Positions 18,981 to 29,823 are shown, numbered from the stretch's first letter. The stretch: DNA of 64,000 nucleotides from Caenispirillum bisanense (GCF_900230255.1 NZ_OCNJ01000001.1:310001-374000); one strand, 5' to 3'. Notes: generated from the sequence alone by a model not told the origin. Made by a program: numbers and translations.

Positions 18981-21305
18981 CTAGGGGCGGTTCTTGCGCC
19001 GCACTTTGCTACTCTTTGAAGAAGACTTGCCACCGGCGCCGCGGGGGGCGGGTGCGGCCGGTCCGGCGGTCTTCACCCGCCGGGTTTCCTTGGCCACCTT
19101 GGCGCGCCGTTCGCGGCCGAGGGTGCGGCCATCGCCGCCGGGGCGACCACGGGCCTTGCCGTCCTTGTCCAGCAGCTGGAAAATCATGCCGCCGGTCAAG
19201 GGGTTGGCTTCCATGAGCATGACCGCCACCGAGTCGCCGAGCCTGAAGGTGCGGCGGCTGCGTCGGCCCACCAGGGCGTGGCCGATCTCGTCGTGGATGT
19301 AGTAGTCCTCGGGCAGGGTGGAGATGGGGATGAGCCCGTCGGCGCCGCTCTCGTCCAGTTGCACGAACAGGCCGAAGCGGTTCACGCCCTTGATGCGTCC
19401 CGTGAAGGTGGCGCCCACCTTGCTCGCCAGCCAGGAGGCGGCGAAGCGGTCGACGGCGGAGCGTTCGGCGGTGGCGGCGCGGCGCTCGGTGATGGAGATG
19501 TGCTCGCCGATGGCGTCCATGCGCTCGGCCTCCGTCTCCGTCAGCCCGTCGGGCCCGAAGCCGAGCGCGGCGATGAGGCCGCGGTGGACGACGAGGTCGG
19601 AATAGCGCCGGATGGGCGAGGTGAAGTGGGCGTAGCGCCGCAGCGCCAGGCCGAAGTGGCCCAGGTTTTCGGGGCTGTAGACGGCCTGCGCCTGGCTGCG
19701 CAGCACCACCTCGTTCACCAGGATCTCGTGCGGCGTGCCGCGCACCTGAGCGAGGATGCGGTTGAAGTGGTGCGGCTTCACCACGCCCTTCACCAGGCTG
19801 ATGTTCATGCTCTCCAGGAACTCGCGCAGGGCCTCCAGGCGCTCGGGCGCCGGTTCGTCGTGCACGCGGTACATGCAGGGGACGCCGTGCTTCTCCAGTT
19901 CCTCCGCCGCGCAGACGTTGGCGAGGATCATGAATTCCTCGATCAGCTTGTGGCTGTCGTAACGCGGACGGGTGACGACGCCGGTCACCTGCCCCTGGTC
20001 GTCCACCAGGATCTGCCGCTCCGGCAGGTCGAGGTCGAGGGTGCCGCGGTGGTGGCGGGCCTCCACCAGCGCCCGGTAGGCGCCGTAGAGCGGCTCGATC
20101 ACCGGCTTCAACAGCGGCCCGGTGGTGTCGTCGGGCATGCCGTCGGCGGCGTTCTGCACCTGGGTATAGGTCAGCCGCGCCGCCGAGCGGATCATGGCGC
20201 GGGTGAAGCTGTGATCGAGCTTGTTGCCCTGGCGGTCGATGCGCATGCGCACCGCCATGACCGGCCGGTCGCCGTCGGGCCGCAGCGAGCACCAGCCATT
20301 GGACAATTCCTCCGGCAGCATGGGCACCACGCGGTCGGGGAAGTAGACCGAGTTGCCGCGCTCGAAGGCGGCATTGTCGAGCGCATCGCCCGGCCGCACG
20401 TAATGGGCGACGTCGGCGATGGCGACGATGAGCTTGAAGCCGCGCGGGTTGTCCGGGCTGTCGTCGGGCTCGGCGTAGACGGCGTCGTCGAAGTCGCGGG
20501 CGTCCTCGCCGTCGATGGTGACCAGCGGGATGGGGCGCAGGTCCTCGCGCTTGCCCATGGGCGCCGCCTTGGCTGCACGCGCCTGTTCCAGGGCGTCGGG
20601 CGGGAACTCGACGGGGATGTCGTTCTCGTGGATGGCGATGAGGCTGATGGACTTGGCCTCGCCGGTGCGGCCCAGGCGCTCCACGATGCGTGCGAGGCGC
20701 AGGCCGAGGCGGCGGCCGGGCATGACCTCGGCCAGCACGATCTCGCCCGGCTCGGCGCCCAGCGTGCCGTCGCGCGGCACCAGGTATTCGTACTTTTCGC
20801 GCTTGTTGGTGGGCAGCAGGCGGCCGCCCTCGGCGCCGCTCTCGAACACGCCGAGCACCTGCAGGGGCGCGGCGGCGAGGCGCTTGATCATCTTGCCTTC
20901 GTAGACGCCCTCGCGCAGCGGCCGCACGCGCACCAGCGCCCGGTCGCCGCGGCCCATGGCCTGGCTCTTGCGGTCGAGCAGCAGGACGGTCGGCGGCTCG
21001 GCGTCCTCGGCGACGCCGCTGATGGGGCGGGCGATGAGGCCGCCCTCGGTATCGATGGCGACCACTTCCACCACCACCACGTCCGGCAGGGCGCCGGGCT
21101 TGTGGTACTGGCGCTTGTGGCCGCGCTCGATGGCGCCGTCCTCGGCCAGGTCCTTCAGGATGCCGCGCAGCCACACGCGATCCTGCGGGCCGATGTTGAA
21201 GGCCCGCGCGATCTCGCGCTTGCCCACCTTGCCTGGGCTCTCGCGGATGAACTCCAGCACCTGGTCCTTGGTGGGCAGCGGCGCGGGGTGCTTGGGCTTG
21301 GTCAA
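18981..21305 (-). CDS. rnr: Ribonuclease R
   Basis: Processive 3'-5' exoribonuclease for structured RNA and mRNA/rRNA quality control. It has 774 residues: N-terminal helix-turn-helix (KDQVLEFIRESPGKVGKREI), cold-shock domains, the RNB catalytic domain with TIDGEDARDFDDAVYAEPDD whose aspartates bind Mg2+, SPIRRYSDLVVHRGL, then an S1 domain (GATFTGRIKGVNRFGLFVQL) and a Lys/Arg-rich tail (SKSSKVRRKNRP). I chose the TTG at 21305, preceded by GAAGGA at six bases, which gives the family N-terminus; the open frame further upstream crosses the inverted repeat at 21332. Confidence 0.94.
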   Translation of the reverse strand: MTKPKHPAPLPTKDQVLEFIRESPGKVGKREIARAFNIGPQDRVWLRGILKDLAEDGAIERGHKRQYHKPGALPDVVVVEVVAIDTEGGLIARPISGVAEDAEPPTVLLLDRKSQAMGRGDRALVRVRPLREGVYEGKMIKRLAAAPLQVLGVFESGAEGGRLLPTNKREKYEYLVPRDGTLGAEPGEIVLAEVMPGRRLGLRLARIVERLGRTGEAKSISLIAIHENDIPVEFPPDALEQARAAKAAPMGKREDLRPIPLVTIDGEDARDFDDAVYAEPDDSPDNPRGFKLIVAIADVAHYVRPGDALDNAAFERGNSVYFPDRVVPMLPEELSNGWCSLRPDGDRPVMAVRMRIDRQGNKLDHSFTRAMIRSAARLTYTQVQNAADGMPDDTTGPLLKPVIEPLYGAYRALVEARHHRGTLDLDLPERQILVDDQGQVTGVVTRPRYDSHKLIEEFMILANVCAAEELEKHGVPCMYRVHDEPAPERLEALREFLESMNISLVKGVVKPHHFNRILAQVRGTPHEILVNEVVLRSQAQAVYSPENLGHFGLALRRYAHFTSPIRRYSDLVVHRGLIAALGFGPDGLTETEAERMDAIGEHISITERRAATAERSAVDRFAASWLASKVGATFTGRIKGVNRFGLFVQLDESGADGLIPISTLPEDYYIHDEIGHALVGRRSRRTFRLGDSVAVMLMEANPLTGGMIFQLLDKDGKARGRPGGDGRTLGRERRAKVAKETRRVKTAGPAAPAPRGAGGKSSSKSSKVRRKNRP

Positions 21306-21331
21306 GGCGGGTCCTTCGACAAAAAAAGTCA

Positions 21332-21419
21332 GAACCACCAAGACACGAAGACACCAAGAGGCTGTGCAGGCGGTCAGGCGGTGCTCAGGACCCTTGGTGT
21401 CTTGGTGTCTTGGTGGTTC
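21332..21419. repeat. Long inverted repeat between topA and rnr
   Basis: The left arm (21332-21361) and right arm (21391-21419) are complementary over ~29 bases with one mismatch and one offset, around a 29-base loop. Each arm is itself built from a short direct repeat: CTTGGTGT repeated, ending TTGGTGGTTC on the right arm. Its AT content differs from the flanks. Repeats of this CTTGGTGTCTTGGTGGTT type are, from memory, scattered in many bacterial genomes. It may terminate topA transcription or act as a mobile REP-like unit. Confidence 0.8.
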
Positions 21420-21444
21420 ATAAAAACGATGGTTCGGATCGGGC

Positions 21445-24129
21445 TCACCCGCCCGCGGCGGTCTTCTTGGACTTGGACGCGCTCGCGGTCTTGCTCGTTG
21501 CGGCCTTCTTGGCCGGGGCCTTCTTGGCGGCGGTGGTCTTCTTTTCCGCCGGCGCCTTGGCGGCCGCGGCCTTCTTCGGGGCGGCCTTCTTGGCCGGCTT
21601 CTTGCCCGAGGCGGCGTCCTTGGCCGCCTTGGCGGCGAGCAGGGGCACGGCCTCGTCCAGGGTATAGGCGTCCTTGTCGGCGTCGCGCGGGATGGTCGCC
21701 CGCACCGAGCCGTGCTGCACGTAGGGGCCGTAGCGGCCGTCGTGCAGGGTCACCGGCCCGCCGTCGGGGTGTTCGCCGAGCGTCTTGGCCGGGGCGCCCG
21801 CCTTGCGGCCGGCCTTGGCTTCCGCCAGCACCACCACGGCGCGGTTGAGGCCGATCTCCAGCACGTCGTCGTCGCGGCCGAGCGACTTGTAGGCGTCGCC
21901 GTGCTTCAGGTACGGCCCGAAGCGGCCGATGCCGGCCAGGATGGTCTCGCCGGTTTCCGGGTGCTTGCCCACCTCGCGCGGCAGCGACAGCAGCGCCAGC
22001 GCCTTTTCCAGCGTCACGTCGGCCGGCTCCATGCCTTTGGGCAGGCTGGCGCGCTTGGGCTTGGTCTTGCCCTCGGGCTCGCCGAGCTGGACGTAGACGC
22101 CGTACGGTCCCTTGCGCAGGGTGACGTCGAGGCCCGTCGCCGGGTCCTGGCCGAGCAGCTTCGGCCCCTCGGCGACGCCCGCCTCTTCGTCCTTTTCCCC
22201 GCCGCCGGTGGCGCTGTCGGAGAGCTGGCGCGTGAAGCGGCACTCGGGGTAGTTGGAGCAGCCGATGAAGGCGCCGAACTTGCCGAGCTTCAGCGACAGC
22301 CGGCCGGCTTCGCAGGCCGGGCACTTGCGCGGATCGTGGCCGTCCTCGCGTTCCGGGAACAGGTGCGGGCCGAGGTCGCGGTCGAGCGCGTCCAGCACTT
22401 CCGACACGCGCAGGCCCGACGTGCCGTCCACCGCCTGGTGGAAGTCCTGCCAGAACTGGCGCAGCACGTCCTTCCAGTTGGCGCGGCCGCCCGAGATGTC
22501 GTCGAGCTGGTTCTCCAGGTCGGCGGTGAAGTTGTACTGGACGTAGCGGTTGAAGAAGCTTTCCAGGAAGGCGGTGACGATGCGGCCGCGGTCTTCCGGC
22601 ACGAAGCGGCGCTGGTCCAGCTTCACGTAGTCGCGGTCCTGCAGCACCGACAGGATGCTGGCGTAGGTGGACGGGCGGCCGATGCCCAGCTCTTCCATGC
22701 GCTTGACCAGCGACGCTTCGGTGTAGCGCGGCGGCGGCTGGGTGAAGTGCTGTTCCGCCTTCACCGGGCCGCGCTTGACCGGGTCGCCTTCCCACAGGGG
22801 CGGCAGCAGGCGGCTGTTCTCGTCCTCGTCGCTGTCGTCGCGGTCTTCGCGGTAGAGCTTGAGGAAGCCGTCGAACTTCACGACCGAGCCGTTGGCGCGC
22901 AGCGTCGTCTTGCCGGCGGCGTCGGTCATGTCGACCGCCACCTGATCGAGCACGGCGCTTTCCATCTGGCTCGCCACCGTGCGCTTCCAGATCAGCTCGT
23001 AGAGGCGGAACTGGTCGCGGTCGAGGGTGCGCGACACCGTGCTCGGGTGGCGCATGATCTCGGTCGGGCGGATGGCCTCGTGCGCTTCCTGGGCGTTCTT
23101 CGCCTTGGTCTTGTAGAGGCGCGGGCTGTTGGGCAGATAGGCGTCGCCGAACTCGCGGCCGATGTAGCCGCGGGCCGACTGGATCGCCTCCGGCGCCATC
23201 TGCACGCCGTCGGTTCGCATGTAGGTGATGAGGCCGACCGTCTCGCCGCCGATGTCGACGCCTTCGTACAGGCGCTGGGCGATCTGCATGGTCTGCTTGG
23301 CGGAGAAGTGCAGCTTGCGGCTGGCTTCCTGCTGCAGGGTCGAGGTGGTGAACGGCGGCGCCGGGTGGCGGCGGGCCTCCTTGCGCTCGACCTTGGCGAC
23401 CGTGAACTGGGCGGCCTCGATGGCGGCCTTGGCGGCCATGGCCGAGGCTTCGTTGCCGAGGTCGAACTTGTCGAGCTTCTTGCCGTCCAGGTGCGTCAGG
23501 CGGCCGCTGAAGGGCGCGTCGTCCTTGGTCTTCAGGGCGACGTCGACGGTCCAGTATTCCTGCGCCTTGAAGCGCTCGATCTCGGACTCGCGCTCGCAGA
23601 TCAGGCGCAGGGCGACCGACTGCACGCGGCCCGCCGAGCGCGAACCCGGCAGCTTGCGCCACAGCACCGGCGACAGGGTGAAGCCGACCAGGTAATCCAG
23701 CGCGCGGCGCGCCAGATAGGCCTCGATCAGCTCCTGGTCCAGGTCGCGCGGGTTGGCGATGGCGTCGAGCACCGCGCCCTTGGTGATGGCGTTGAAGGTG
23801 ACGCGCTTGACCGTCTTGTCCTTCAGGGCCTTGCGATTGCGCAGCACCTCCAGCACGTGCCAGGAAATGGCCTCTCCCTCGCGATCCGGGTCGGTTGCGA
23901 GGTAGACGGTGTCGGCGGACTTCACCGCGGCGGCGATGTCCTTGATGTGGCGTTCGGCCTTGCCCTCGACGGTCCAGTCCATGGCGAAGTCCTCGTCGGG
24001 CCGCACCGATCCGTCCTTGGCCGGCAGATCGCGGATGTGGCCGTAGGACGCGAGGACGGTGAAGTCCTTGCCGAGGTACTTGTTGATGGTCTTGGCCTTC
24101 GCCGGGCTTTCGACGATGACGACGTGCAT
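21445..24129 (-). CDS. topA: DNA topoisomerase I
   Basis: Type IA topoisomerase that relaxes negative supercoils. It has 894 residues: TOPRIM domain (MHVVIVESPAKAKTINKYLG, then YLATDPDREGEAISWH), catalytic Tyr303 in GLITYMRTDGVQ, one four-cysteine zinc finger (CPACEAGRLSLKLGKFGAFI followed by GCSNYPEC), several TopA C-terminal repeats (GRFGPYLKHGDAYKSL, GRYGPYVQHGS), and a basic Ala/Lys tail of about 50 residues typical of alphaproteobacterial TopA. Start ATG at 24129 fits the family exactly. It is downstream of dprA on the same strand with a 50-base gap. Confidence 0.97.
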   Translation of the reverse strand: MHVVIVESPAKAKTINKYLGKDFTVLASYGHIRDLPAKDGSVRPDEDFAMDWTVEGKAERHIKDIAAAVKSADTVYLATDPDREGEAISWHVLEVLRNRKALKDKTVKRVTFNAITKGAVLDAIANPRDLDQELIEAYLARRALDYLVGFTLSPVLWRKLPGSRSAGRVQSVALRLICERESEIERFKAQEYWTVDVALKTKDDAPFSGRLTHLDGKKLDKFDLGNEASAMAAKAAIEAAQFTVAKVERKEARRHPAPPFTTSTLQQEASRKLHFSAKQTMQIAQRLYEGVDIGGETVGLITYMRTDGVQMAPEAIQSARGYIGREFGDAYLPNSPRLYKTKAKNAQEAHEAIRPTEIMRHPSTVSRTLDRDQFRLYELIWKRTVASQMESAVLDQVAVDMTDAAGKTTLRANGSVVKFDGFLKLYREDRDDSDEDENSRLLPPLWEGDPVKRGPVKAEQHFTQPPPRYTEASLVKRMEELGIGRPSTYASILSVLQDRDYVKLDQRRFVPEDRGRIVTAFLESFFNRYVQYNFTADLENQLDDISGGRANWKDVLRQFWQDFHQAVDGTSGLRVSEVLDALDRDLGPHLFPEREDGHDPRKCPACEAGRLSLKLGKFGAFIGCSNYPECRFTRQLSDSATGGGEKDEEAGVAEGPKLLGQDPATGLDVTLRKGPYGVYVQLGEPEGKTKPKRASLPKGMEPADVTLEKALALLSLPREVGKHPETGETILAGIGRFGPYLKHGDAYKSLGRDDDVLEIGLNRAVVVLAEAKAGRKAGAPAKTLGEHPDGGPVTLHDGRYGPYVQHGSVRATIPRDADKDAYTLDEAVPLLAAKAAKDAASGKKPAKKAAPKKAAAAKAPAEKKTTAAKKAPAKKAATSKTASASKSKKTAAGG

Positions 24130-24180
24130 TAGGTCGGACGCTTCCCTAGACGAGGATCAAAGGCGGCTGGACGGTGCGCA

Positions 24181-25314
24181 TCAGCCGAAAAACAGCAGGG
24201 AAACGCGGTTCCCCCTGTGTCGTTCCAGGCGGCCGGCCAATTCCAGTTCGAGCAGAATCGTCGCGACCACAGGGGCTGACAATTGGCACTCCCGGATCAC
24301 TTCGTCAACCGTAACCGGGCTCGCCCCCAGGCAGGACAGTACCGCCGAGCGGGCGGCGTCGGCAACCTCAGGTGGAGGCGGGGCCGGGGCTCGCGGCGCC
24401 GGGCGGGCGCCGTCGTCGTCCAGTTCGCGGCGCTTCAGCAGGGGATCGAGCACCTCCATCACGTCGCGCACGTCCCGCGTCAGGGTGGCGCCGTCGCGCA
24501 GCAGAAGGTTCGGTCCGGCGCAGCGCGGGTCCATGGGCGAGCCCGGCACGGCGAAGACCTCGCGCCCCTGTTCGAGCGCCAGCCGGGCGGTGATGAGCGA
24601 TCCCGAGCGTTCGCTCGCCTCCACCACCACCACACCCACCGCGATACCACTGATGATGCGGTTGCGGCGGGGGAAGTGGCGGGCCTGCGGCTCGGTGCCG
24701 AGAGGATGTTCCGACACGATGACGCCGCCGTCGGCGATGGCGGCATGCAGGCGGTCATTCTCCGGCGGGTAGACCACGTCCGGCCCGCCGGCCATGACGG
24801 CGCAGGTGCCGCCGGCGAGCGAGCCTTCGTGCGCCGCCGTGTCGATGCCGCGGGCGAGGCCGGAGACCACCAGCAGGCCGAACTGCCCGGCCAGATCGGC
24901 GGCGAGGCGGCGGGCGAACTGGCGGCCGTTGCCGCTGGCGTTGCGGGCGCCGACGATGGCGACGGCCGGGCGGCGGAACAGGTGCGGGCTGCCGATCATC
25001 ATCAGCAGCGGCGGCGCGTCCTCCACCTGCCGCAGGCGCCGGGGGTAGGCGGGCTCGGCGCACCCCACCACCTGCACGCCGAAGCGGTCGAGCGCTTCCA
25101 GCTCCCGCTCCGCCTCGCCCTTGGGGCAGATGCGCACCGGCTTGGCCCGGCCGCCGCGGCGCGCCAGGTCGGGCAGGGCGGCCAGGGCGTCGCGGGCGGT
25201 GCCGTAGCGTTCGAGCAGGCGGCGGAAGGTGACGGGGCCGACGTTCTCGCTGCGGATGAGGCGCAGCCAGTCGGTTTTCTCGGCGGGGCTCAGGGTGCGG
25301 CTTTCGACGGTCAT
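24181..25314 (-). CDS. dprA: DNA-processing protein DprA
   Basis: Binds incoming single-stranded DNA and loads RecA during natural transformation; also widespread in species not known to be competent. The 377 residues show an N-terminal SAM-like domain (DWLRLIRSENVGPVTFRRLL), the Rossmann core with VAIVGARNASGNGRQFARRL, VVSGLARGIDTAAHEGSLAG and EVFAVPGSPMDPRCAGPNLL, and a C-terminal winged-helix (DLA/Z-alpha-like) domain. The ATG at 25314 gives the family N-terminus, though the ribosome site is weak. It follows plsY by 64 bases on the same strand. Confidence 0.95.
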   Translation of the reverse strand: MTVESRTLSPAEKTDWLRLIRSENVGPVTFRRLLERYGTARDALAALPDLARRGGRAKPVRICPKGEAERELEALDRFGVQVVGCAEPAYPRRLRQVEDAPPLLMMIGSPHLFRRPAVAIVGARNASGNGRQFARRLAADLAGQFGLLVVSGLARGIDTAAHEGSLAGGTCAVMAGGPDVVYPPENDRLHAAIADGGVIVSEHPLGTEPQARHFPRRNRIISGIAVGVVVVEASERSGSLITARLALEQGREVFAVPGSPMDPRCAGPNLLLRDGATLTRDVRDVMEVLDPLLKRRELDDDGARPAPRAPAPPPPEVADAARSAVLSCLGASPVTVDEVIRECQLSAPVVATILLELELAGRLERHRGNRVSLLFFG

Positions 25315-25378
25315 GGAACGAAGGCTGGACGCGAATCCGCCTGCCGTCAATCGCTCCGCGCGAGCACCCCCGGACTCG

Positions 25379-26011
25379 TTACTTCTTCTTGGCTCCGATC
25401 CGGCTCTCGGTGCCGTTGAGCAGGCGGCGCAGGTTCTCGCGATGGCGAATCCACGCAAGCACCGCGAGCAGGGCGAAGGCGGCGGCATGCACCGGCGTCG
25501 CCAGGAACCACGCCGCCACCGGCGCGCCCGTCAGCGCCACCAGGGCCGACAGCGAGGAGAACCGCGTCACCACCGCCGTCAGCAGCCACAGGCCGCAGGC
25601 CGCCAAGCCCACCGGCCAGGCGGTGGCGAGCAGGGTGCCGAGCGTGGTCGCCACGCCCTTGCCGCCCTTGAACTTGAGCCAGACCGGGAAGTTGTGGCCG
25701 AACACGGCGGCGACACCGGCGGCCAGCCCCGCCTCGATGCCCAGGCCGTCGACGTCGGCGGCGGCCAGGACGAAGCGGGCGATCAGGGCGGCGATGGCGC
25801 CCTTGCCGGAGTCGAGCAGCAGGGTCGCCAGCGCCGCCGGCTTGTTGCCGGTGCGCAGGACGTTGGTGGCGCCGATGTTGCCCGATCCGATGGCGCGGAT
25901 GTCGCCGAGCCCGAGCAGGCGGGTGATGACCAGTCCGAAGGGGATGGAGCCGAGCAGGTAGCCGCCGAGGGCGGCGAGGGCGAGCAGGGCGGTGGGCGAC
26001 AACTCAGCCAT
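25379..26011 (-). CDS. plsY: Glycerol-3-phosphate acyltransferase PlsY
   Basis: Integral membrane enzyme that transfers the acyl group from acyl-phosphate to glycerol-3-phosphate, starting phospholipid synthesis with PlsX. The 210 residues have five hydrophobic helices and the three conserved cytoplasmic motifs: [39 protein letters not shown] and [19 protein letters not shown]. Start ATG at 26011 overlaps the end of pyrC by 8 bases, indicating co-transcription in the order pyrB-pyrC-plsY-dprA-topA. Confidence 0.95.
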   Translation of the reverse strand: MAELSPTALLALAALGGYLLGSIPFGLVITRLLGLGDIRAIGSGNIGATNVLRTGNKPAALATLLLDSGKGAIAALIARFVLAAADVDGLGIEAGLAAGVAAVFGHNFPVWLKFKGGKGVATTLGTLLATAWPVGLAACGLWLLTAVVTRFSSLSALVALTGAPVAAWFLATPVHAAAFALLAVLAWIRHRENLRRLLNGTESRIGAKKK

Positions 26012-27308
26012 GGTGCTCGAACACCGTGCGGCCGTCGATCACCGTGCGCAGCACGCGGCCCTGCACGGGGCGGCCGTCGAAGGGCGTGTTCTTGGACTTG
26101 GAGCGCAGGTTGGCGGCCACCACCTTCCAGGCACGATCCGGCTCGAACAGGAAGAAGTCCGCCGGGGCATCCACCTCCAGCCGCCCGGCCTTCAGGCCCA
26201 GGCGCTCGGCCGGGCGCACGGTGAGGGCGCGCAGCACCTCCAGCAGGGTCAGGTGGCGGTTGTGGTAGAGTTCGAGCGAAATGGGCAGCAGCGTCTCCAG
26301 GCCGATGGCGCCGAAGCTCGCCTGGTTGAAGGGCAGGCGCTTGGTGTCCTGGTCCTGCGGCAGGTGGTCGGAGGCGATGCAGTCGATGACGCCGTCCTTC
26401 AGCGCCCGCACCACCGCCTGCCGGTCGTCCTCGTGGCGCAGCGGCGGGTTGAGCTTGGCGAAGGTGCGGTAGTCAGACACCGCCAGCTCGTTCAGGGCGA
26501 AGTAGAAGGGCGCGGTGTCGCAGGTGACGTCCAGGCCCTTGTCCTTGGCGCGGCGGATCACCTCGATGGACTCGGCGCAGGTGACGTGGGTGGCGTGGTA
26601 GCGCCCGCCGGTCATGGCGACGAGGCGCATGTCGCGCTCCAGCATGATGACCTCGGCCTCGCGCGGGATGCCCGACAGGCCGAGGCGGGTCGCCAGGTCG
26701 CCGCTGTTCATGACGCCGCCGGTCAGCGCCCGTTCCTCGGGGTGGTTGACCACCAGCAGGCCGAAGGTGGCGGCGTAGGACAGGGCGCGGCGCAGGATCT
26801 GCGGGTCGGCGATGGGGTGGACGCCGTCGGTGAAGGCGACCGCGCCGGCGGCCGACAGCAGGCCCATCTCGGCGATGGTGCGGCCTTCGCAGGCATGGGT
26901 GGCGGCGCCGTAGGGATAGACCTTGGCGAGGCCGATCTTGCGGGCGCGGCGGGCGACGAATTCCACCGTCGCCTCGTCGTCGATCACCGGGTTGGTGTTG
27001 GGCAGGCAGACCATGGAGGTGATGCCGCCGGCCACCGCCGCCTCGCCGGCGGAGCGCAGCGATTCCTTGTGGTCCTCGCCGGGCTCGCCCAGGCTGACGC
27101 GCATGTCGACCAGACCGGGGGCGAGGCAGGCGCCGCCGCAGTCCACCAGCTTGGCGTCGCTCGGCACGGCGCCGCGGCGCACGTCTGGACCGACGGCGGC
27201 GATGCGCTCGCCTTCCACCAGCAGGCCGCCCGGCGCATCCAGGCCGGTGGCGGGGTCGAGGACGCGGGCGTTGACGTAGGCGACGCGGCCGAAAGCCTTC
27301 TGCAGCAT
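26004..27308 (-). CDS. pyrC: Dihydroorotase homologue, probably catalytically inactive (PyrC')
   Basis: A 434-residue amidohydrolase-fold protein of the type I dihydroorotase group. The metal-binding HxH expected at APGLVDxHxHLREPG reads [15 protein letters not shown] (Arg70, Ser72), and the usual metal-ligand His region reads [12 protein letters not shown]. The late Asp is kept ([12 protein letters not shown]). Such PyrC' proteins in Pseudomonas and many alphaproteobacteria lack activity and scaffold aspartate carbamoyltransferase. It starts two bases beyond the pyrB stop, consistent with that role. An active dihydroorotase should be encoded elsewhere. Confidence 0.9.
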   Translation of the reverse strand: MLQKAFGRVAYVNARVLDPATGLDAPGGLLVEGERIAAVGPDVRRGAVPSDAKLVDCGGACLAPGLVDMRVSLGEPGEDHKESLRSAGEAAVAGGITSMVCLPNTNPVIDDEATVEFVARRARKIGLAKVYPYGAATHACEGRTIAEMGLLSAAGAVAFTDGVHPIADPQILRRALSYAATFGLLVVNHPEERALTGGVMNSGDLATRLGLSGIPREAEVIMLERDMRLVAMTGGRYHATHVTCAESIEVIRRAKDKGLDVTCDTAPFYFALNELAVSDYRTFAKLNPPLRHEDDRQAVVRALKDGVIDCIASDHLPQDQDTKRLPFNQASFGAIGLETLLPISLELYHNRHLTLLEVLRALTVRPAERLGLKAGRLEVDAPADFFLFEPDRAWKVVAANLRSKSKNTPFDGRPVQGRVLRTVIDGRTVFEHHG

Positions 27309-27310
27309 GG

Positions 27311-28270
<960 letters not shown>

Positions 28271-28332
28271 GGCGCGGATCATACGTCTCGGGTGGGACGG
28301 CGGCAAGCCGCGGGCGCGGGCGGGCGGGGCGG

Positions 28333-28812
28333 TCAGGGACGGTAGGCGTCGATGCGGTAGAAGTCGGCCGGCGGCTTGTCCATGAAGAAATGGGCGATCA
28401 TCTCCAGCGCCCGCCGCTGGCCCGGGAAGGCGACCGTTTCCATGGCGCGCGGCAGCGGCAGCCAGGCGTAGTCGTCGTGGGCGTCGTCGAGCATCACCGG
28501 CTCCTGGCTGTTGGTGCGGGCGACGAACACCGGCACCACCTCCATCACCTCGTCCTTCGGGTTGTAGAATACGTCGGTGTTGCCGGTGGTGTAGAGGGTG
28601 ATGGGCCGCAGGCCCGTTTCCTCGGTCACCTCGCGGGCGGCGGCCTGCCAGGCGGTCTCGCCGGCCTCCACGCGCCCCGACACCAGCGTCCACGAGCCGG
28701 CGAAGGTGCCGCGCGACCGGCGGATCAGCAGCACCTGCCGCCCGTTGATGACGGCGGCGGCGACCGCGGTGCAGCGCATGGGCACGGGGGTGGTGCTGGG
28801 GTCGGACGGCAT
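28333..28812 (-). CDS. Nudix hydrolase
   Basis: Hydrolyses nucleoside diphosphates linked to another group; substrate unknown. The Nudix box is complete: [20 protein letters not shown] followed by TGL, matching GX5EX7REUXEEXGU. An N-terminal strand region ([20 protein letters not shown]) and [18 protein letters not shown] complete a 159-residue protein. I take the ATG at 28812, which has GGAG upstream; an ATG at 28857 would add 15 basic residues. It lies 62 bases upstream of pyrB on the same strand. Dihydroneopterin-triphosphate pyrophosphatase-like Nudix enzymes are similar in layout, but I cannot assign it. Confidence 0.85.
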   Translation of the reverse strand: MPSDPSTTPVPMRCTAVAAAVINGRQVLLIRRSRGTFAGSWTLVSGRVEAGETAWQAAAREVTEETGLRPITLYTTGNTDVFYNPKDEVMEVVPVFVARTNSQEPVMLDDAHDDYAWLPLPRAMETVAFPGQRRALEMIAHFFMDKPPADFYRIDAYRP

Positions 28813-28992
28813 GCCTTGGGAACTCCGGCGGCGGAAGGGGCGCGGGTTGACCGTCATTTATAGGATGGCGGGCGGTTCAGGCAAGCCGGGCGGGATCTGC
28901 GCATCTGCTGCGCCGGCGGGCGGTTGCGCTACCTCGGCGGGAAGGCCCGTGCTATTGGTGTGGACAAGACCGCGCCCAGCGCAGAGGAACCG

Positions 28993-29823
28993 ATGACCTT
29001 CATCGACCCGGCACGCCTGCCGGAAACCGGGCACCCGTTGATCGACGAGGGGCATGCCCAACTGGCGGACCTCGCCAACGACCTCTACCTTGCCTGGCAG
29101 GGCGGCCGAAGCGGCGGGCTCGGCCGTCAGGCGCGCGCCTTCGTGGCTGCCCTGGCGCAGCACTTCGCCGAGGAAGAGGGCATCATGGACGACGTGGCGC
29201 TCGGCACCGCGGCCGACCACCGGCGCCGCCACGCCGAACTGATGGCCGAGTTCGAGGCGCTGGCCGCGGCACTCGACGGTGCCGCCGGTCTGGTCGCCGA
29301 CGTGATGGTCGATCTGTTCCGCGCCGCCGAGCGGCTGGTGTGGGAACACGAGATGGTCGACGACCAGGACTTCTGGGTCCACTTCGCCGGCCAGCGCCAG
29401 GGCGAGACGGGCGGCCTCGTCGCCTGGGGCGCCCATGTCGCCGTCGGCGATGGCGACATCGACCGCCAGCATCAGATCCTGCTCGCCCTGGTCAACGATC
29501 TGCACGCCGGCATCACCGGCGGGCTGCGGCGCGAGTCGCTCATGGGCCGGCTGACCGGCCTGCGGCGCTTCACCGCCCGTCACTTCGCGTGGGAGGAACG
29601 CTGCATGGCCCTGGTGCCCGGCGCCCACGACGACGCCCACGTCGCCATGCACGCCGCCCTTCTCGCCGACCTCGACCGCGTGCTCGCCGACTTGCGGGCG
29701 GGGCGCGACGACACGGTGGCGGACCTGCTCGGCTCGTACGTCCAGCACTGGCTGGTGGAGCACATCGACACCATGGACCGGCCGCTGGCGCAGGCGCTGG
29801 CGGCGTCCCGCATCACGGGCTGA
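28993..29823 (+). CDS. Tandem-domain bacteriohemerythrin
   Basis: A 276-residue cytosolic protein of two hemerythrin-like domains, each with a full set of di-iron ligands. Domain 1 (residues ~10-125) has IDEGHAQL, HFAEEEGIM, HRRRHAELM and WEHEMVDD. Domain 2 (~140-270) has IDRQHQIL, HFAWEERCM, HDDAHVAMH and WLVEHIDTMD. Such proteins bind O2 reversibly or sense it. Most bacteriohemerythrins are single-domain or fused to signalling modules. GAGGAAC precedes the ATG. The 3' end overlaps the convergent AEC carrier gene by 11 bases. Confidence 0.88.
   Translation: MTFIDPARLPETGHPLIDEGHAQLADLANDLYLAWQGGRSGGLGRQARAFVAALAQHFAEEEGIMDDVALGTAADHRRRHAELMAEFEALAAALDGAAGLVADVMVDLFRAAERLVWEHEMVDDQDFWVHFAGQRQGETGGLVAWGAHVAVGDGDIDRQHQILLALVNDLHAGITGGLRRESLMGRLTGLRRFTARHFAWEERCMALVPGAHDDAHVAMHAALLADLDRVLADLRAGRDDTVADLLGSYVQHWLVEHIDTMDRPLAQALAASRITG

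Noticed and set aside
21306-21341. Upstream TTG start for rnr inside the inverted repeat
   Set aside because: The downstream TTG has a well-spaced GAAGGA and gives the family N-terminus.
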